From contig PXRU01000012.1 of NCBI GenBank assembly GCA_003020945.1, positions 1 to 37,355 on the forward strand: 37,355 nt of DNA, read 5' to 3'. Under the pieces are notes generated by a model, which saw only the letters and a program-made list of their open reading frames with translations, was not told the origin of the DNA and did not search any database. A program made the translations under genes and the position numbers. Shown piece by piece: positions 1 through 7,030 of the stretch (its first letter is position 1; every line of letters starts with the position of its first letter). This DNA comes from Halobacteriales archaeon QS_6_71_20 (GTDB taxonomy: Archaea; Halobacteriota; Halobacteria; Halobacteriales; Haloferacaceae).

Positions 1-888
1 GCCGCCATCGGCGGACTGTACGCCGAAAAAAGCGGCGTGTTCAACATCGGATTGGAAGGGTTCATGATCTTCGGGGCGGTCAACGCCGTCGCGATCGCGC
101 ATCTCGTCTCGGGCGGCGGTACCGTTACACAGATCCACCTGTGGGTCGGCTTGGTCGGTGCTACGCTTATCAGCATCTGTTTAACAATCCTGTTTTCAGT
201 CTTGGTGATCAAATACAAGGCTAATCAGATCGTCGCTGGACTGGCTGTGTGGTTTCTCGGGCTGGGATTTGGGCCGTTCACTGCAGTGCTGATCTGGGAC
301 AGTCAGTCAAGCGATACGGTCGGCCGAATCGACCGCATCGGTGTGCCTGTTCTGTCCGATCTGCCCGTCGTCGGTCGCCTCATCTTCAACAATTCGCCAC
401 TCGTTCTGATGACTATCGGGGTGGTCGGCCTCTCGTGGTACGTCCTGTACTACACCAGGTGGGGGTACTGGATACAGGCTGCAGGCGAGAACCCCACTGC
501 CCTCGACACGGCAGGCGTAGACGTCAACCGGGTCAGATACGCGACAGTGATCTTCTCCGGGGCGATGGCCGGGCTGGCGGGGGCCGTGCTCTCTATCGGA
601 CTCACGACGAGTTTCGTCGGGAGCGGGCTAACGATGGTCGACGGTCGCGGTTGGATCGCTATTGTTGCCTACCTGTTCGGGAACTACAACCCGCTCGGGG
701 CGTTCGGTGCAGCACTACTGTTCGGCGGTGCGGACATGTTCCAGGTGCAGCTCCAGACCGTCGGCATAGAGGTGTCATCGACACTTACCGGCCTACTCCC
801 CTACTGCCTCGTCATCTTCGTATTGGCGTTCTACGGCAGAACGAGAATGCCGTCGAAGGTCGGCGAGCCGTACGATACCGAGTCGTGA
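1..888 (+). CDS. ABC transporter permease, nucleoside/simple-sugar type (5' end outside window)
   Basis: Integral membrane permease subunit of an ABC importer, resembling the YufQ/NupQ type that works with a BMP-family lipoprotein and imports nucleosides or simple sugars. The frame is open from base 1, and the residues before the first Met (ending EKSGVFNIGLEG) are typical of this family's N-terminal region, so the gene starts upstream of the window. About 295 residues are visible, with some eight hydrophobic segments, the conserved GLEG motif near the front and a RAAGEN-like motif (here IQAAGENPTALDTAGVDV) in the middle loop. Family members are about 300-360 residues. Partner permease, ATPase and binding protein would be upstream, out of view. 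Codon use has more A/T endings than genes after 4,700. Substrate is inferred from family resemblance only. Confidence 0.85.
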   Translation, partial: AAIGGLYAEKSGVFNIGLEGFMIFGAVNAVAIAHLVSGGGTVTQIHLWVGLVGATLISICLTILFSVLVIKYKANQIVAGLAVWFLGLGFGPFTAVLIWDSQSSDTVGRIDRIGVPVLSDLPVVGRLIFNNSPLVLMTIGVVGLSWYVLYYTRWGYWIQAAGENPTALDTAGVDVNRVRYATVIFSGAMAGLAGAVLSIGLTTSFVGSGLTMVDGRGWIAIVAYLFGNYNPLGAFGAALLFGGADMFQVQLQTVGIEVSSTLTGLLPYCLVIFVLAFYGRTRMPSKVGEPYDTES

Positions 889-982
889 GGACCCCGACGA
901 CCGACCCCATACGGCCGGACGAGACGCACGCCCGTGGCAGAACCGACGTCCCGTTTCCCCGAATTTCATTTCGCTTGCGGAA

Positions 983-992
983 TTTTATATAC
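983..992 (+). promoter_or_regulatory. TATA-like box of the duplicated pilus-ATPase promoter
   Basis: TTTTATATAC lies 22-31 bases before the ATG at 1014. The stretch between the box and the ATG resembles the stretch between the box near 4690 and the ATG at 4718 (shared CGAATCA and CGATC words), so the promoter appears to have been duplicated together with the start of the gene. Confidence 0.5.
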
Positions 993-1275
993 AACCACGA
1001 ATCAGTCGATCCAATGGTCGAACGGGGCAGGGCTGACCGACAGTTCCGGCCCCAATGCCGCCCGACGACGGGGAGGTGTGGGACGTGTCGAACGTCCGGG
1101 CACAGTACGAGCCGTACCCGGACGACGTCGCGACGGTCAGAGAACGGGCGGACGCGGCCGGCAGCGGGTTCCGCTACGAGACGCGCGAGCACGAACCTCG
1201 GGCCAACCGGCGAGCGGGCAATCGCGACCGTCGCCGGCCGCTTCGACGCCGAGTAGCATCGCCGACACGATACTA
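985..1275 (+). pseudogene. Frameshifted fragment: duplicated 5' end of a type II/IV secretion ATPase gene
   Basis: This is a relic of the start of a secretion ATPase gene paralogous to the intact one at 4718. The middle frame reads VRAQYEPYPDDVATVRERAD followed by AAGSGFRYETRE, against VRAQYEPYPGVVATVSERPD and AAGSEFRYETRE in the intact gene. A third-frame stretch NLGPTGERAIATVAGRFDAE then matches SLGPTGERAVATVADRFDAG. Aligning the DNA gives a one-base loss between the ATG (1014) and the VRAQY codon (80 versus 81 bases) and a one-base gain near 1191, so at least two frameshifts are present. Similarity runs from the promoter to about 1275 and then stops. It cannot make a working ATPase because the Walker region is absent. 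It may be a duplication remnant or a recombination scar from a related strain. Confidence 0.8.
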
Positions 1276-1307
1276 TCTGTATCGGAATCAGCTACCGGGA
1301 TCCCGGT
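1268..1307. repeat. Two short inverted repeats in the ligase upstream region
   Basis: CGATAC (1268-1273) and GTATCG (1279-1284) form a perfect 6-base inverted repeat with a 5-base gap. A 14-base perfect palindrome, ACCGGGATCCCGGT, follows at 1294-1307. Both lie 60-100 bases before the ligase start, directly after the pilus-ATPase relic. They could be protein-binding sites or remains of a junction. No function is shown. Confidence 0.4.
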
Positions 1308-1353
1308 TCTGGTTCGGTATCGTCCGGTTCCACATGCTTTTGCGGGCCGGGAG

Positions 1354-1377
1354 CGTATTCCATCGTAATGGAATACG
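1354..1377. promoter_or_regulatory. Perfect 10-base inverted repeat across the ligase start codon
   Basis: CGTATTCCAT (1354-1363), spacer CGTA, then ATGGAATACG (1368-1377), an exact reverse complement. The right arm begins with the ATG of the ligase gene. In a transcript with a leader this hairpin would bury the start codon. In DNA it would suit a dimeric repressor. Which applies depends on the transcription start, which is not known. Confidence 0.55.
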
Positions 1378-3086
1378 TCGCTCTCGTCGACGTCTACGAC
1401 CAGTTAGCGGCGACTGATTCCAACAACGAGAAGCGGGATATTCTCGCCGATCTGTTCGCAGACGCGGGGGAGTTGCTTCCCCGGTTAGTGACGCTAGTTC
1501 GAGGCCGGCTCTGGCCGGCGTACGACCGCGCAGAGCTGGGCGTCTCGTCAAGTCTCACGCTGGAGGCGATTTTGCGCGCCACCGGGGCCGTCGAGTCGGA
1601 CGTTCGTGATCGCTGGAAAGAGACGGGCGATCTCGGCGACGCAGCGGCCTGGGCTGTCGACAACGGCGGCCAGCAGACGCTGTTTTCGCAGACGCTTACC
1701 GTCGAGCGTGTCCACGACGAGCTTCGAGGTCTCGCTTCCTACCGAGGGACCGGGAGTCAGGACCGGAAGATCGACACGCTGGCCGGTCTGATCGCGGATG
1801 CGAACTCCAGCGAGGCACGCTATGTGGTTCGGACTGCGCTCGGACATATGCGGGTCGGTATCGGCGAGGGCACTATCCGAGACGCCATCGCGAACGCGTT
1901 TCTGGACGGCAGCGATGAAGCGATCGACACAGTCGAAAGAGCCTTTCAGGTCACGACGGATTTTCAGACCGTCGCCGAAACCGCGCGTGACGGTGGGTCC
2001 TCGGGGTTGAATTCGCTGGACGTTCGGACGTTCCGTCCTGTCCAGGTCATGCTCGCCGAGAAGGCGGAGTCGCTTGAGGAGGGCATCGCCGATGCTGCCA
2101 GCGATAACCGCGTTCTCTGTGAGTACAAGTACGATGGCTTCCGCATCCAGATCCACGTCGACGGCGACGAGATCCGGTTGTTCACGCGTCGACTCGAGGA
2201 AGTCACTGAACAGTTCCCAGACGTGGTTCAGGCGGTTCGTGAGGGCGTCTCTGCGGATCGAGTGGTCCTCGACGGGGAACTCGTCGGGTACTCACCCGAA
2301 TCGATCGCGACCGCTGATCGTACCCCGGTCGTCTTTCAGCGGTTGTCCCGTCGTATCAAACGCGAATCGGATATTGAAGCACTCGCACGGGAGATTCCTG
2401 TAGTCGTTCATCTGTTCGACTGTCTCGCGATCGGGGAGTTACTTCTCGAAGCACCCGCGAGCGAGCGGCTCGAACGACTGAATGAAACCTTCGAGACGGT
2501 CCAACCGAGTCCCGATAGCTTACGAGCTGGCCTCGAACAAGCCCGTTCACGCTGGGTTACGACGAACGACCTCGACCCCGCTGAGAGTCTGTATCGGGAT
2601 GCCCTGGACGCCGGTCACGAAGGACTGATGCTGAAGAACCCGAACGCGGATTACCAGCCGGGCCGCCGCGTCGGCCGTCTGCTGAAGCTCAAACCCACCA
2701 TGGAGCCTCTGGATCTGGTTGTTTCGCGCGCAAAGTACAGCGAGGGGCGTCGCAGCGAGTGGCTCGGCCGACTGTATCTGGCGTGTTACGACCCCGAGGC
2801 CGACGCCTTCCACGAGGTCGGCCGCCTTTCGACGGGCTATACCGATGAAGAATTACAGAAGTTGACTGACCGATTGGAGCCGCTCGTCAGGACTCGCGAG
2901 GGGAGAGCTGTCGATCTCGAACACGAGGTGGTTCTCGAGATCGAATACGAGGAGATCCAAGAATCCTCGGAGTACGGCTCCGGCTTTGCACTACGGTTCC
3001 CTCGCTTCCTCGGGGTTCGGGAGGACTTAGATCCCGTCGACGCCGACACGATCGATCGCGTTGAGAGTCTCTACGACTCGCAGTAG
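1368..3086 (+). CDS. lig: ATP-dependent DNA ligase
   Basis: Seals nicks in DNA using ATP; archaeal/eukaryotic type I ligase. The 572 residues have the usual order: N-terminal DNA-binding domain (about 1-220), nucleotidyltransferase core (about 225-430) and OB-fold (about 430-572). The adenylation motif is CEYKYDGFRIQ with catalytic Lys254. Further motifs are LFTRRLEEVTEQFPDV, VVLDGELVGY, EGLMLKNPNADYQPGRR and LLKLKP. Length fits archaeal ligases (550-610). The ATG at 1368 gives a normal N-terminus and sits inside a perfect inverted repeat. The gene precedes an MBL-fold nuclease by 66 bases, an arrangement reminiscent of ligase-associated repair pairs. A/T-rich codon endings differ from genes after 4,700, so this could be a second, acquired ligase rather than the main replicative copy; the window cannot decide. 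Confidence 0.93.
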   Translation: MEYVALVDVYDQLAATDSNNEKRDILADLFADAGELLPRLVTLVRGRLWPAYDRAELGVSSSLTLEAILRATGAVESDVRDRWKETGDLGDAAAWAVDNGGQQTLFSQTLTVERVHDELRGLASYRGTGSQDRKIDTLAGLIADANSSEARYVVRTALGHMRVGIGEGTIRDAIANAFLDGSDEAIDTVERAFQVTTDFQTVAETARDGGSSGLNSLDVRTFRPVQVMLAEKAESLEEGIADAASDNRVLCEYKYDGFRIQIHVDGDEIRLFTRRLEEVTEQFPDVVQAVREGVSADRVVLDGELVGYSPESIATADRTPVVFQRLSRRIKRESDIEALAREIPVVVHLFDCLAIGELLLEAPASERLERLNETFETVQPSPDSLRAGLEQARSRWVTTNDLDPAESLYRDALDAGHEGLMLKNPNADYQPGRRVGRLLKLKPTMEPLDLVVSRAKYSEGRRSEWLGRLYLACYDPEADAFHEVGRLSTGYTDEELQKLTDRLEPLVRTREGRAVDLEHEVVLEIEYEEIQESSEYGSGFALRFPRFLGVREDLDPVDADTIDRVESLYDSQ

Positions 3087-3152
3087 GGTGTACGATAGCT
3101 CGATCGCTGCAGCAACGAAACTACCTTTCATCGGCGGTCCCAACGGCGAATA

Positions 3153-4121
3153 GTGACGGTCCAGTATCGAGACGGTATCGAGCTCACCCTCTCGGATGGC
3201 ACACGCGTCGTTTGTGACGCCGATACCCCCGATGGAGACGTGAACATCGTGACTCATGCTCACGGCGATCACTATCCCGACGGCGAGGCCACGGCCGTTT
3301 GTTCCTCGCTCACGGCGGAGATAGCGACGGCCCGTCGGGACGATCCACTCTACAGGACGACCGATGACCGTGTCGAGCTGTTGCCGGCCGGCCACGTCGC
3401 GGGGTCGAGGGCCGCCTTGGTGACTGATCCGGACGGAACACGGTATCTCTACACGGGCGACATCTGTACCCGACCGCGATTCTATCTCGACGGGTTCGAG
3501 CCGCCGTCGGCTGACGTCCTCATCACCGAGGCGACCTACGGCGAACCCGGATACGTCTTTCCGGAGCACGATACGCTCATGGGCGACATTCGTACGTGGC
3601 TACGGGATACGGACGACCCGGTGCTACTGATGGGATATGCGTTCGGCCGCGCTCAGAAACTCCAACTGCTTGCGAACCAGAGTGACCGTGACCGGGTGTT
3701 CACGACGGATGCAGTCGTCAGGGTCAACGAAGCTATCGAGGCTCACCTCGATGTGACCTTTGACGTCCAGCGCTACGAGGACGAGACGACGCTCCAGTCC
3801 GGGGATGCACTGATACTCCCGATGACCAGTGGTCGTATCAACTGGATCGACAAGCTCGCCGAAGACACGGGTGCTGTGAAGGCCGGGTTCTCGGGCTGGG
3901 CCGTCGACCGCTCGTTCAAGTTTCGAGGCGACTACGACGTGACCTTTCCGCTGTCCGACCACTGCGACTTCGAGGAACTGCTCGATATGGTTGCGGCTGT
4001 AGATCCGGATCAGGTATATACGCAACACGGGTCAGCCGCGGAACTGGCTGAGCACCTGACTGACGAAGGGTACGAGGCTACGTCGTTACGTCGGAATCAG
4101 TTTTCACTCGAAGACTTCTGA
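3153..4121 (+). CDS. Metallo-beta-lactamase-fold exonuclease, ligase-associated / mRNA 3'-end processing type
   Basis: Predicted zinc-dependent nuclease of the beta-CASP/CPSF73-like group, 322 residues from GTG at 3153. The metal motif THAHGDHYPDG (HxHxDH) is near residue 31-41. TGDICTRPRFYLDGF follows in the second metal region, and a C-terminal QVYTQHGS carries the late histidine typical of beta-CASP enzymes. No ATG gives a plausible alternative start. Archaeal relatives are often named mRNA 3'-end processing factor; bacterial relatives next to ligases are named ligase-associated DNA damage response exonuclease. Its place 66 bases after the ligase on the same strand favours the repair role (inference). 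Base composition matches the ligase, so the two probably travelled together. Confidence 0.85.
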   Translation: MTVQYRDGIELTLSDGTRVVCDADTPDGDVNIVTHAHGDHYPDGEATAVCSSLTAEIATARRDDPLYRTTDDRVELLPAGHVAGSRAALVTDPDGTRYLYTGDICTRPRFYLDGFEPPSADVLITEATYGEPGYVFPEHDTLMGDIRTWLRDTDDPVLLMGYAFGRAQKLQLLANQSDRDRVFTTDAVVRVNEAIEAHLDVTFDVQRYEDETTLQSGDALILPMTSGRINWIDKLAEDTGAVKAGFSGWAVDRSFKFRGDYDVTFPLSDHCDFEELLDMVAAVDPDQVYTQHGSAAELAEHLTDEGYEATSLRRNQFSLEDF

Positions 4122-4139
4122 CCGATAATATTCTTCGAG
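4107..4139 (+). terminator. Possible hairpin at the end of the ligase-exonuclease unit
   Basis: CTCGAAGA (4107-4114) and TCTTCGAG (4132-4139) are exact reverse complements separated by 17 bases that include the stop codon. No clear T-run follows, so it may be a weak terminator or chance. Confidence 0.3.
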
Positions 4140-4150
4140 GGTACTGGTAA

Positions 4151-4333
4151 AAGTCGGGAACATCTAACGCCTTCGCGGGCGACAGCGCGCTCGGTAGCAT
4201 CTATCTGAAAGGCGGGGTGTTGTGCGCGGCTGTCGGTGGCGGCGTGAACATTCCGGCCGGCCTCGGCTGTATGGGTGTGTGTTATCTCGTCATCGGGACA
4301 GTCAAAGCGTACGGCTGCGTCTACGCCCCTTAG
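4151..4333 (+). pseudogene. C-terminal fragment resembling halocin C8
   Basis: The frame from 4151 to the TAG at 4331-4333 encodes about 60 residues after an in-frame stop (TAA at 4148) with no usable ATG before the region of interest. Its core reads KGGVLCAAVGGGVNIPAGLG then CMGVCYLVIGTVKAYGC. From memory this parallels the halocin C8 C-terminus, GGFICGLLGITIPVAGLSC then LGFVEIVCTVADEYSGC, with four cysteines in nearly the same spacing (C-14-C, then 15 residues to the last Cys; 13 and 16 in halocin C8). Halocin C8 is a cysteine-rich antimicrobial peptide cut from the C-terminus of a precursor whose N-terminal part gives immunity. Here only the peptide-like end survives, so it is likely a relic. 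It could also be an unrelated Gly/Cys-rich peptide. Confidence 0.45.
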
Positions 4334-4687
4334 GTTCATCTGCAAGCGCGTCGAAGAAGCGAACTGCTGAGGCGGCGACAGGGTCTGTCCGGCCGCGGAG
4401 CCGTCGCCCTTGTCGCGGTGCTGTCCACGATAACAGCCGAGGGTGTCCTCCGGCTCCATGGTCGCGCTGCGGTCCTCAACAAGTCTTCCGAAAGAAACCG
4501 GTCGTCGCCGAGCCGGTCGTGGCGGGACGACCCGTACGAACGTCGTCGATCACACGACCGATGTTGCCGTCGGAGCCGAACGACTCCGGTACCGCCTCGA
4601 TGCCGGACAGAGGAGATCCAGCGTGGATGGGTTCCGCGCTATTTCACAAGCATGGATCACGTTCTCTTTTTAATTTTTCTCGTAAGC
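4334..4687. other. Gene-free debris before the pilus operon
   Basis: No frame here has a recognisable protein. A minus-strand frame at about 4475-4640 reads like coding sequence (EAVPESFGSDGNIGRVIDDV) but has no start context or known family and ends at a stop near 4475. The composition changes from moderately GC-rich to very GC-rich at the end of this stretch. It is probably the scarred edge of the acquired block. Confidence 0.4.
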
Positions 4688-4696
4688 TCTAAATAC
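4688..4696 (+). promoter_or_regulatory. TATA-like box of the pilus operon
   Basis: TCTAAATAC lies 22-30 bases before the ATG at 4718, preceded by a T-rich stretch (4667-4680). The spacing suits a leaderless or near-leaderless haloarchaeal transcript and supports 4718 as the true start. The equivalent site in the duplicated relic is at 983-992. Confidence 0.55.
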
Positions 4697-4717
4697 GAAC
4701 CCGAATCACCGACGATC

Positions 4718-7030
4718 ATGACCGAGCCGAGCGGCGACCGGCCGAGCGTGCCGGCGCCCGAACCGCCCGGGTCCGCCGACGCGTGGTACGCGCCGGACGT
4801 GCGGGCGCAGTACGAGCCGTACCCGGGCGTCGTCGCGACCGTCTCCGAGCGCCCGGACGCGGCCGGCAGCGAGTTCCGCTACGAGACGCGCGAGCCGAGC
4901 CTCGGACCGACCGGCGAGCGGGCGGTCGCGACTGTCGCCGACCGGTTCGACGCCGGACAGCATCGACGGCCGCTGACGCGGGCGGGCGCGGTGGAGCGGG
5001 CCGACGCCGGGTTCGAGCCGAAGTACGAGCGCGCCGTCGACCGCCTCGTCGACGCGACGCCCGCGCTGCGGCGGCGCGTCGACTACCACACGCTCCGGGA
5101 GTTCCGGCTGCTCGGCGCCGCGACGCCGCTCGTGCTCGACGACCGCGTCGAGGTCGCCGACGTGGACGGCGAGAACGGGCGCGTGGTCGTCCACACGAGC
5201 GCGTTCGCCCCCGCCGTGACCGACGTGTCTGTCGAGGCGCCGTACGTCGGACGGGCGGCCAGCGAGCGCCTGCGCACCTACGAGGTGGGGTTCGAGGGGT
5301 TCGCCGTCGACGTGGTGGTGTACCGCGACCGCCTGCTGGGCGAGGACCGCTTCGCCACCAAGTACGCCGTCCGGGAGCCGCCGCTGCTCCCGGGCGACGA
5401 GGAACTCGTCGCGGAGTGTAAGGAGCGCATCTGGGAGAGCACCGCGACGGAGGTCGTCGACGACCGCGCGGCGTTCGTCCGCGAGCGCGCCCGGCGGTTT
5501 CTCTCCCGGCGGCTCACAGCCCGCGACACCGGGGCGTGGCTGGACGCCGCTCGCTACCGGGCGCGGGCGGCGCTGGCCGAGTACGATCTCGCGGTGCCGC
5601 CGGTCGACTCCCGGTACGCGCCCGACCGGCTCGCGGACCTCGTCTACTATGTCCTCCGCGATTACGTCGGCCAGGGCGTGCTCACGGTGCCGCTCCGGGA
5701 CCCGCATCTGGAGGATGTGGAGGCGAACCGCGTCGGCGAGCGGGTGAAGGTGGTGCCGCGGGCCGGGCTCGGCGCCGGGGGACGCGTCCCCACCAACCTG
5801 GCGTTCGAGTCCGAACAGGAGTTCGTCAACGTGGTCACGCAGTTGGCCGCGCTCGACGGGACGGAGCTGAACGCCTCCAACCCCTCCGCGAAGGTGAACG
5901 TCGACCTCGACGGGGTGCCCGACACGATCCGGTGTGCGGTGGCGCTGCCGACGATCTCCGCGGACGGTCCGCACCTCTCGGTGCGGAAGCAGTCGCCGGA
6001 CCCGCACACGCCGGTCGACCTGGTGAACAGCGGGACGCTCCCGCCGGAGCTGGTGACGCTGCTGTGGCTGCTGTACGAGCACCGCGGCGTCGTCCTGTTC
6101 TCGGGACCGACGGGTGCGGGGAAGACGACATTGATGAACGCTCACACTCCGTTCATCCCGTTTGACGCGCGTCCCGTCTCCATCGACGAGGGGAGCCGCG
6201 AGGTGGTGCTCCCCCATGAGACGGGCATCTCGCTGACCACTCGCGAGCACGAGAGCGACTTCAAGCGCGTCACGATGGCCGACCTGATGACCGAGACGAA
6301 CTACCTCAATCCGGACGTGGAGGTGATCGCGGAGGTGAACACCCCGGCGTCGTTCGCTACGTTCGGCGAGAGTTTGAATACTGGACACGGCGTGCTCGGT
6401 ACGACGCACGCGGAGGACGTGGACACCCTCGTCAACCGGGTGATCGAGCAGGGGCTGCCGTCGTACCTGCTGGGGGAGATCGACCTCGTCGTCTTCCCCC
6501 GCGAGGCCGACGGAAACCGTTACGTGAGCGAGGCGGTCGAGCTCGCCGTCGACGACGAGTTCGCAGACTGCGCCGGCGGGGGCGGCGAGGTCAAGAAGGA
6601 CGGCACCACGGTCCGGTGGAACCGGGTCGTCGACCGGGACCCGAGCGGCGAGTTCTCGCTGGCGTACGCCCACCCGGAGCTGGACGACACGGTCCGCAGG
6701 CTGGACCACCGGGTGTTCCACCGGGTCGCCGAGCGGACCGACCGGACGGTCGAGGCCGTCGAGCGGGAGTTCCACCGGAAACACCGGTACGTCAGGTATC
6801 TCCTCCGCGAGGACGTCACCGACTTCGAGGAGACGTTCGACTTCCTCGCCGACCTCCGCACGGACGAGGCCGCGACAGTCGAGCGCGTCCGCTGGCGGAC
6901 GGAGGCCCGCGGCGCCGCGGCCGACGACGACGGCGGGAGTGGGGCCGCCGGGGACGGCCACGACGAGACGGCGGAGACCGACGCCGGCCGCGGGGCCGGC
7001 GGCCCGGCGGGAGGGTCCGTCGATGACTGA
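4718..7030 (+). CDS. Type II/IV secretion system ATPase (PilB/GspE-VirB11 superfamily, archaeal)
   Basis: Hexameric motor that powers assembly of a type IV pilus-like filament at the cytoplasmic face. 770 residues from ATG 4718; an open frame to 4418 exists, but the TATA box and the duplicate relic both point to 4718. Residues 1-430 are a variable haloarchaeal N-terminal domain. Walker A is SGPTGAGKTT with Lys469. The Walker B/Glu region reads YLNPDVEVIAEVNTP (Glu539), where most relatives have GEVR, followed by the His-box segment NTGHGVLGTTHAEDV. I believe the AEVN form is typical of this haloarchaeal subfamily, not a defect. The C-terminal tail (about 710-770) is Gly/Asp-rich and disordered-looking. 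The next gene starts within its last eight bases. Confidence 0.92.
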   Translation: MTEPSGDRPSVPAPEPPGSADAWYAPDVRAQYEPYPGVVATVSERPDAAGSEFRYETREPSLGPTGERAVATVADRFDAGQHRRPLTRAGAVERADAGFEPKYERAVDRLVDATPALRRRVDYHTLREFRLLGAATPLVLDDRVEVADVDGENGRVVVHTSAFAPAVTDVSVEAPYVGRAASERLRTYEVGFEGFAVDVVVYRDRLLGEDRFATKYAVREPPLLPGDEELVAECKERIWESTATEVVDDRAAFVRERARRFLSRRLTARDTGAWLDAARYRARAALAEYDLAVPPVDSRYAPDRLADLVYYVLRDYVGQGVLTVPLRDPHLEDVEANRVGERVKVVPRAGLGAGGRVPTNLAFESEQEFVNVVTQLAALDGTELNASNPSAKVNVDLDGVPDTIRCAVALPTISADGPHLSVRKQSPDPHTPVDLVNSGTLPPELVTLLWLLYEHRGVVLFSGPTGAGKTTLMNAHTPFIPFDARPVSIDEGSREVVLPHETGISLTTREHESDFKRVTMADLMTETNYLNPDVEVIAEVNTPASFATFGESLNTGHGVLGTTHAEDVDTLVNRVIEQGLPSYLLGEIDLVVFPREADGNRYVSEAVELAVDDEFADCAGGGGEVKKDGTTVRWNRVVDRDPSGEFSLAYAHPELDDTVRRLDHRVFHRVAERTDRTVEAVEREFHRKHRYVRYLLREDVTDFEETFDFLADLRTDEAATVERVRWRTEARGAAADDDGGSGAAGDGHDETAETDAGRGAGGPAGGSVDD

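Noticed and set aside
4418..4717. Upstream 100-codon extension of the secretion ATPase
   Set aside because: A TATA-like box near 4690 and the matching start in the duplicated relic both place the start at 4718.
4706..6961. Long minus-strand open frame (751 codons) opposite the secretion ATPase
   Set aside because: Shadow of a GC-rich coding strand; composition is Arg/Pro/Val-rich without domains, while the plus strand has Walker motifs.
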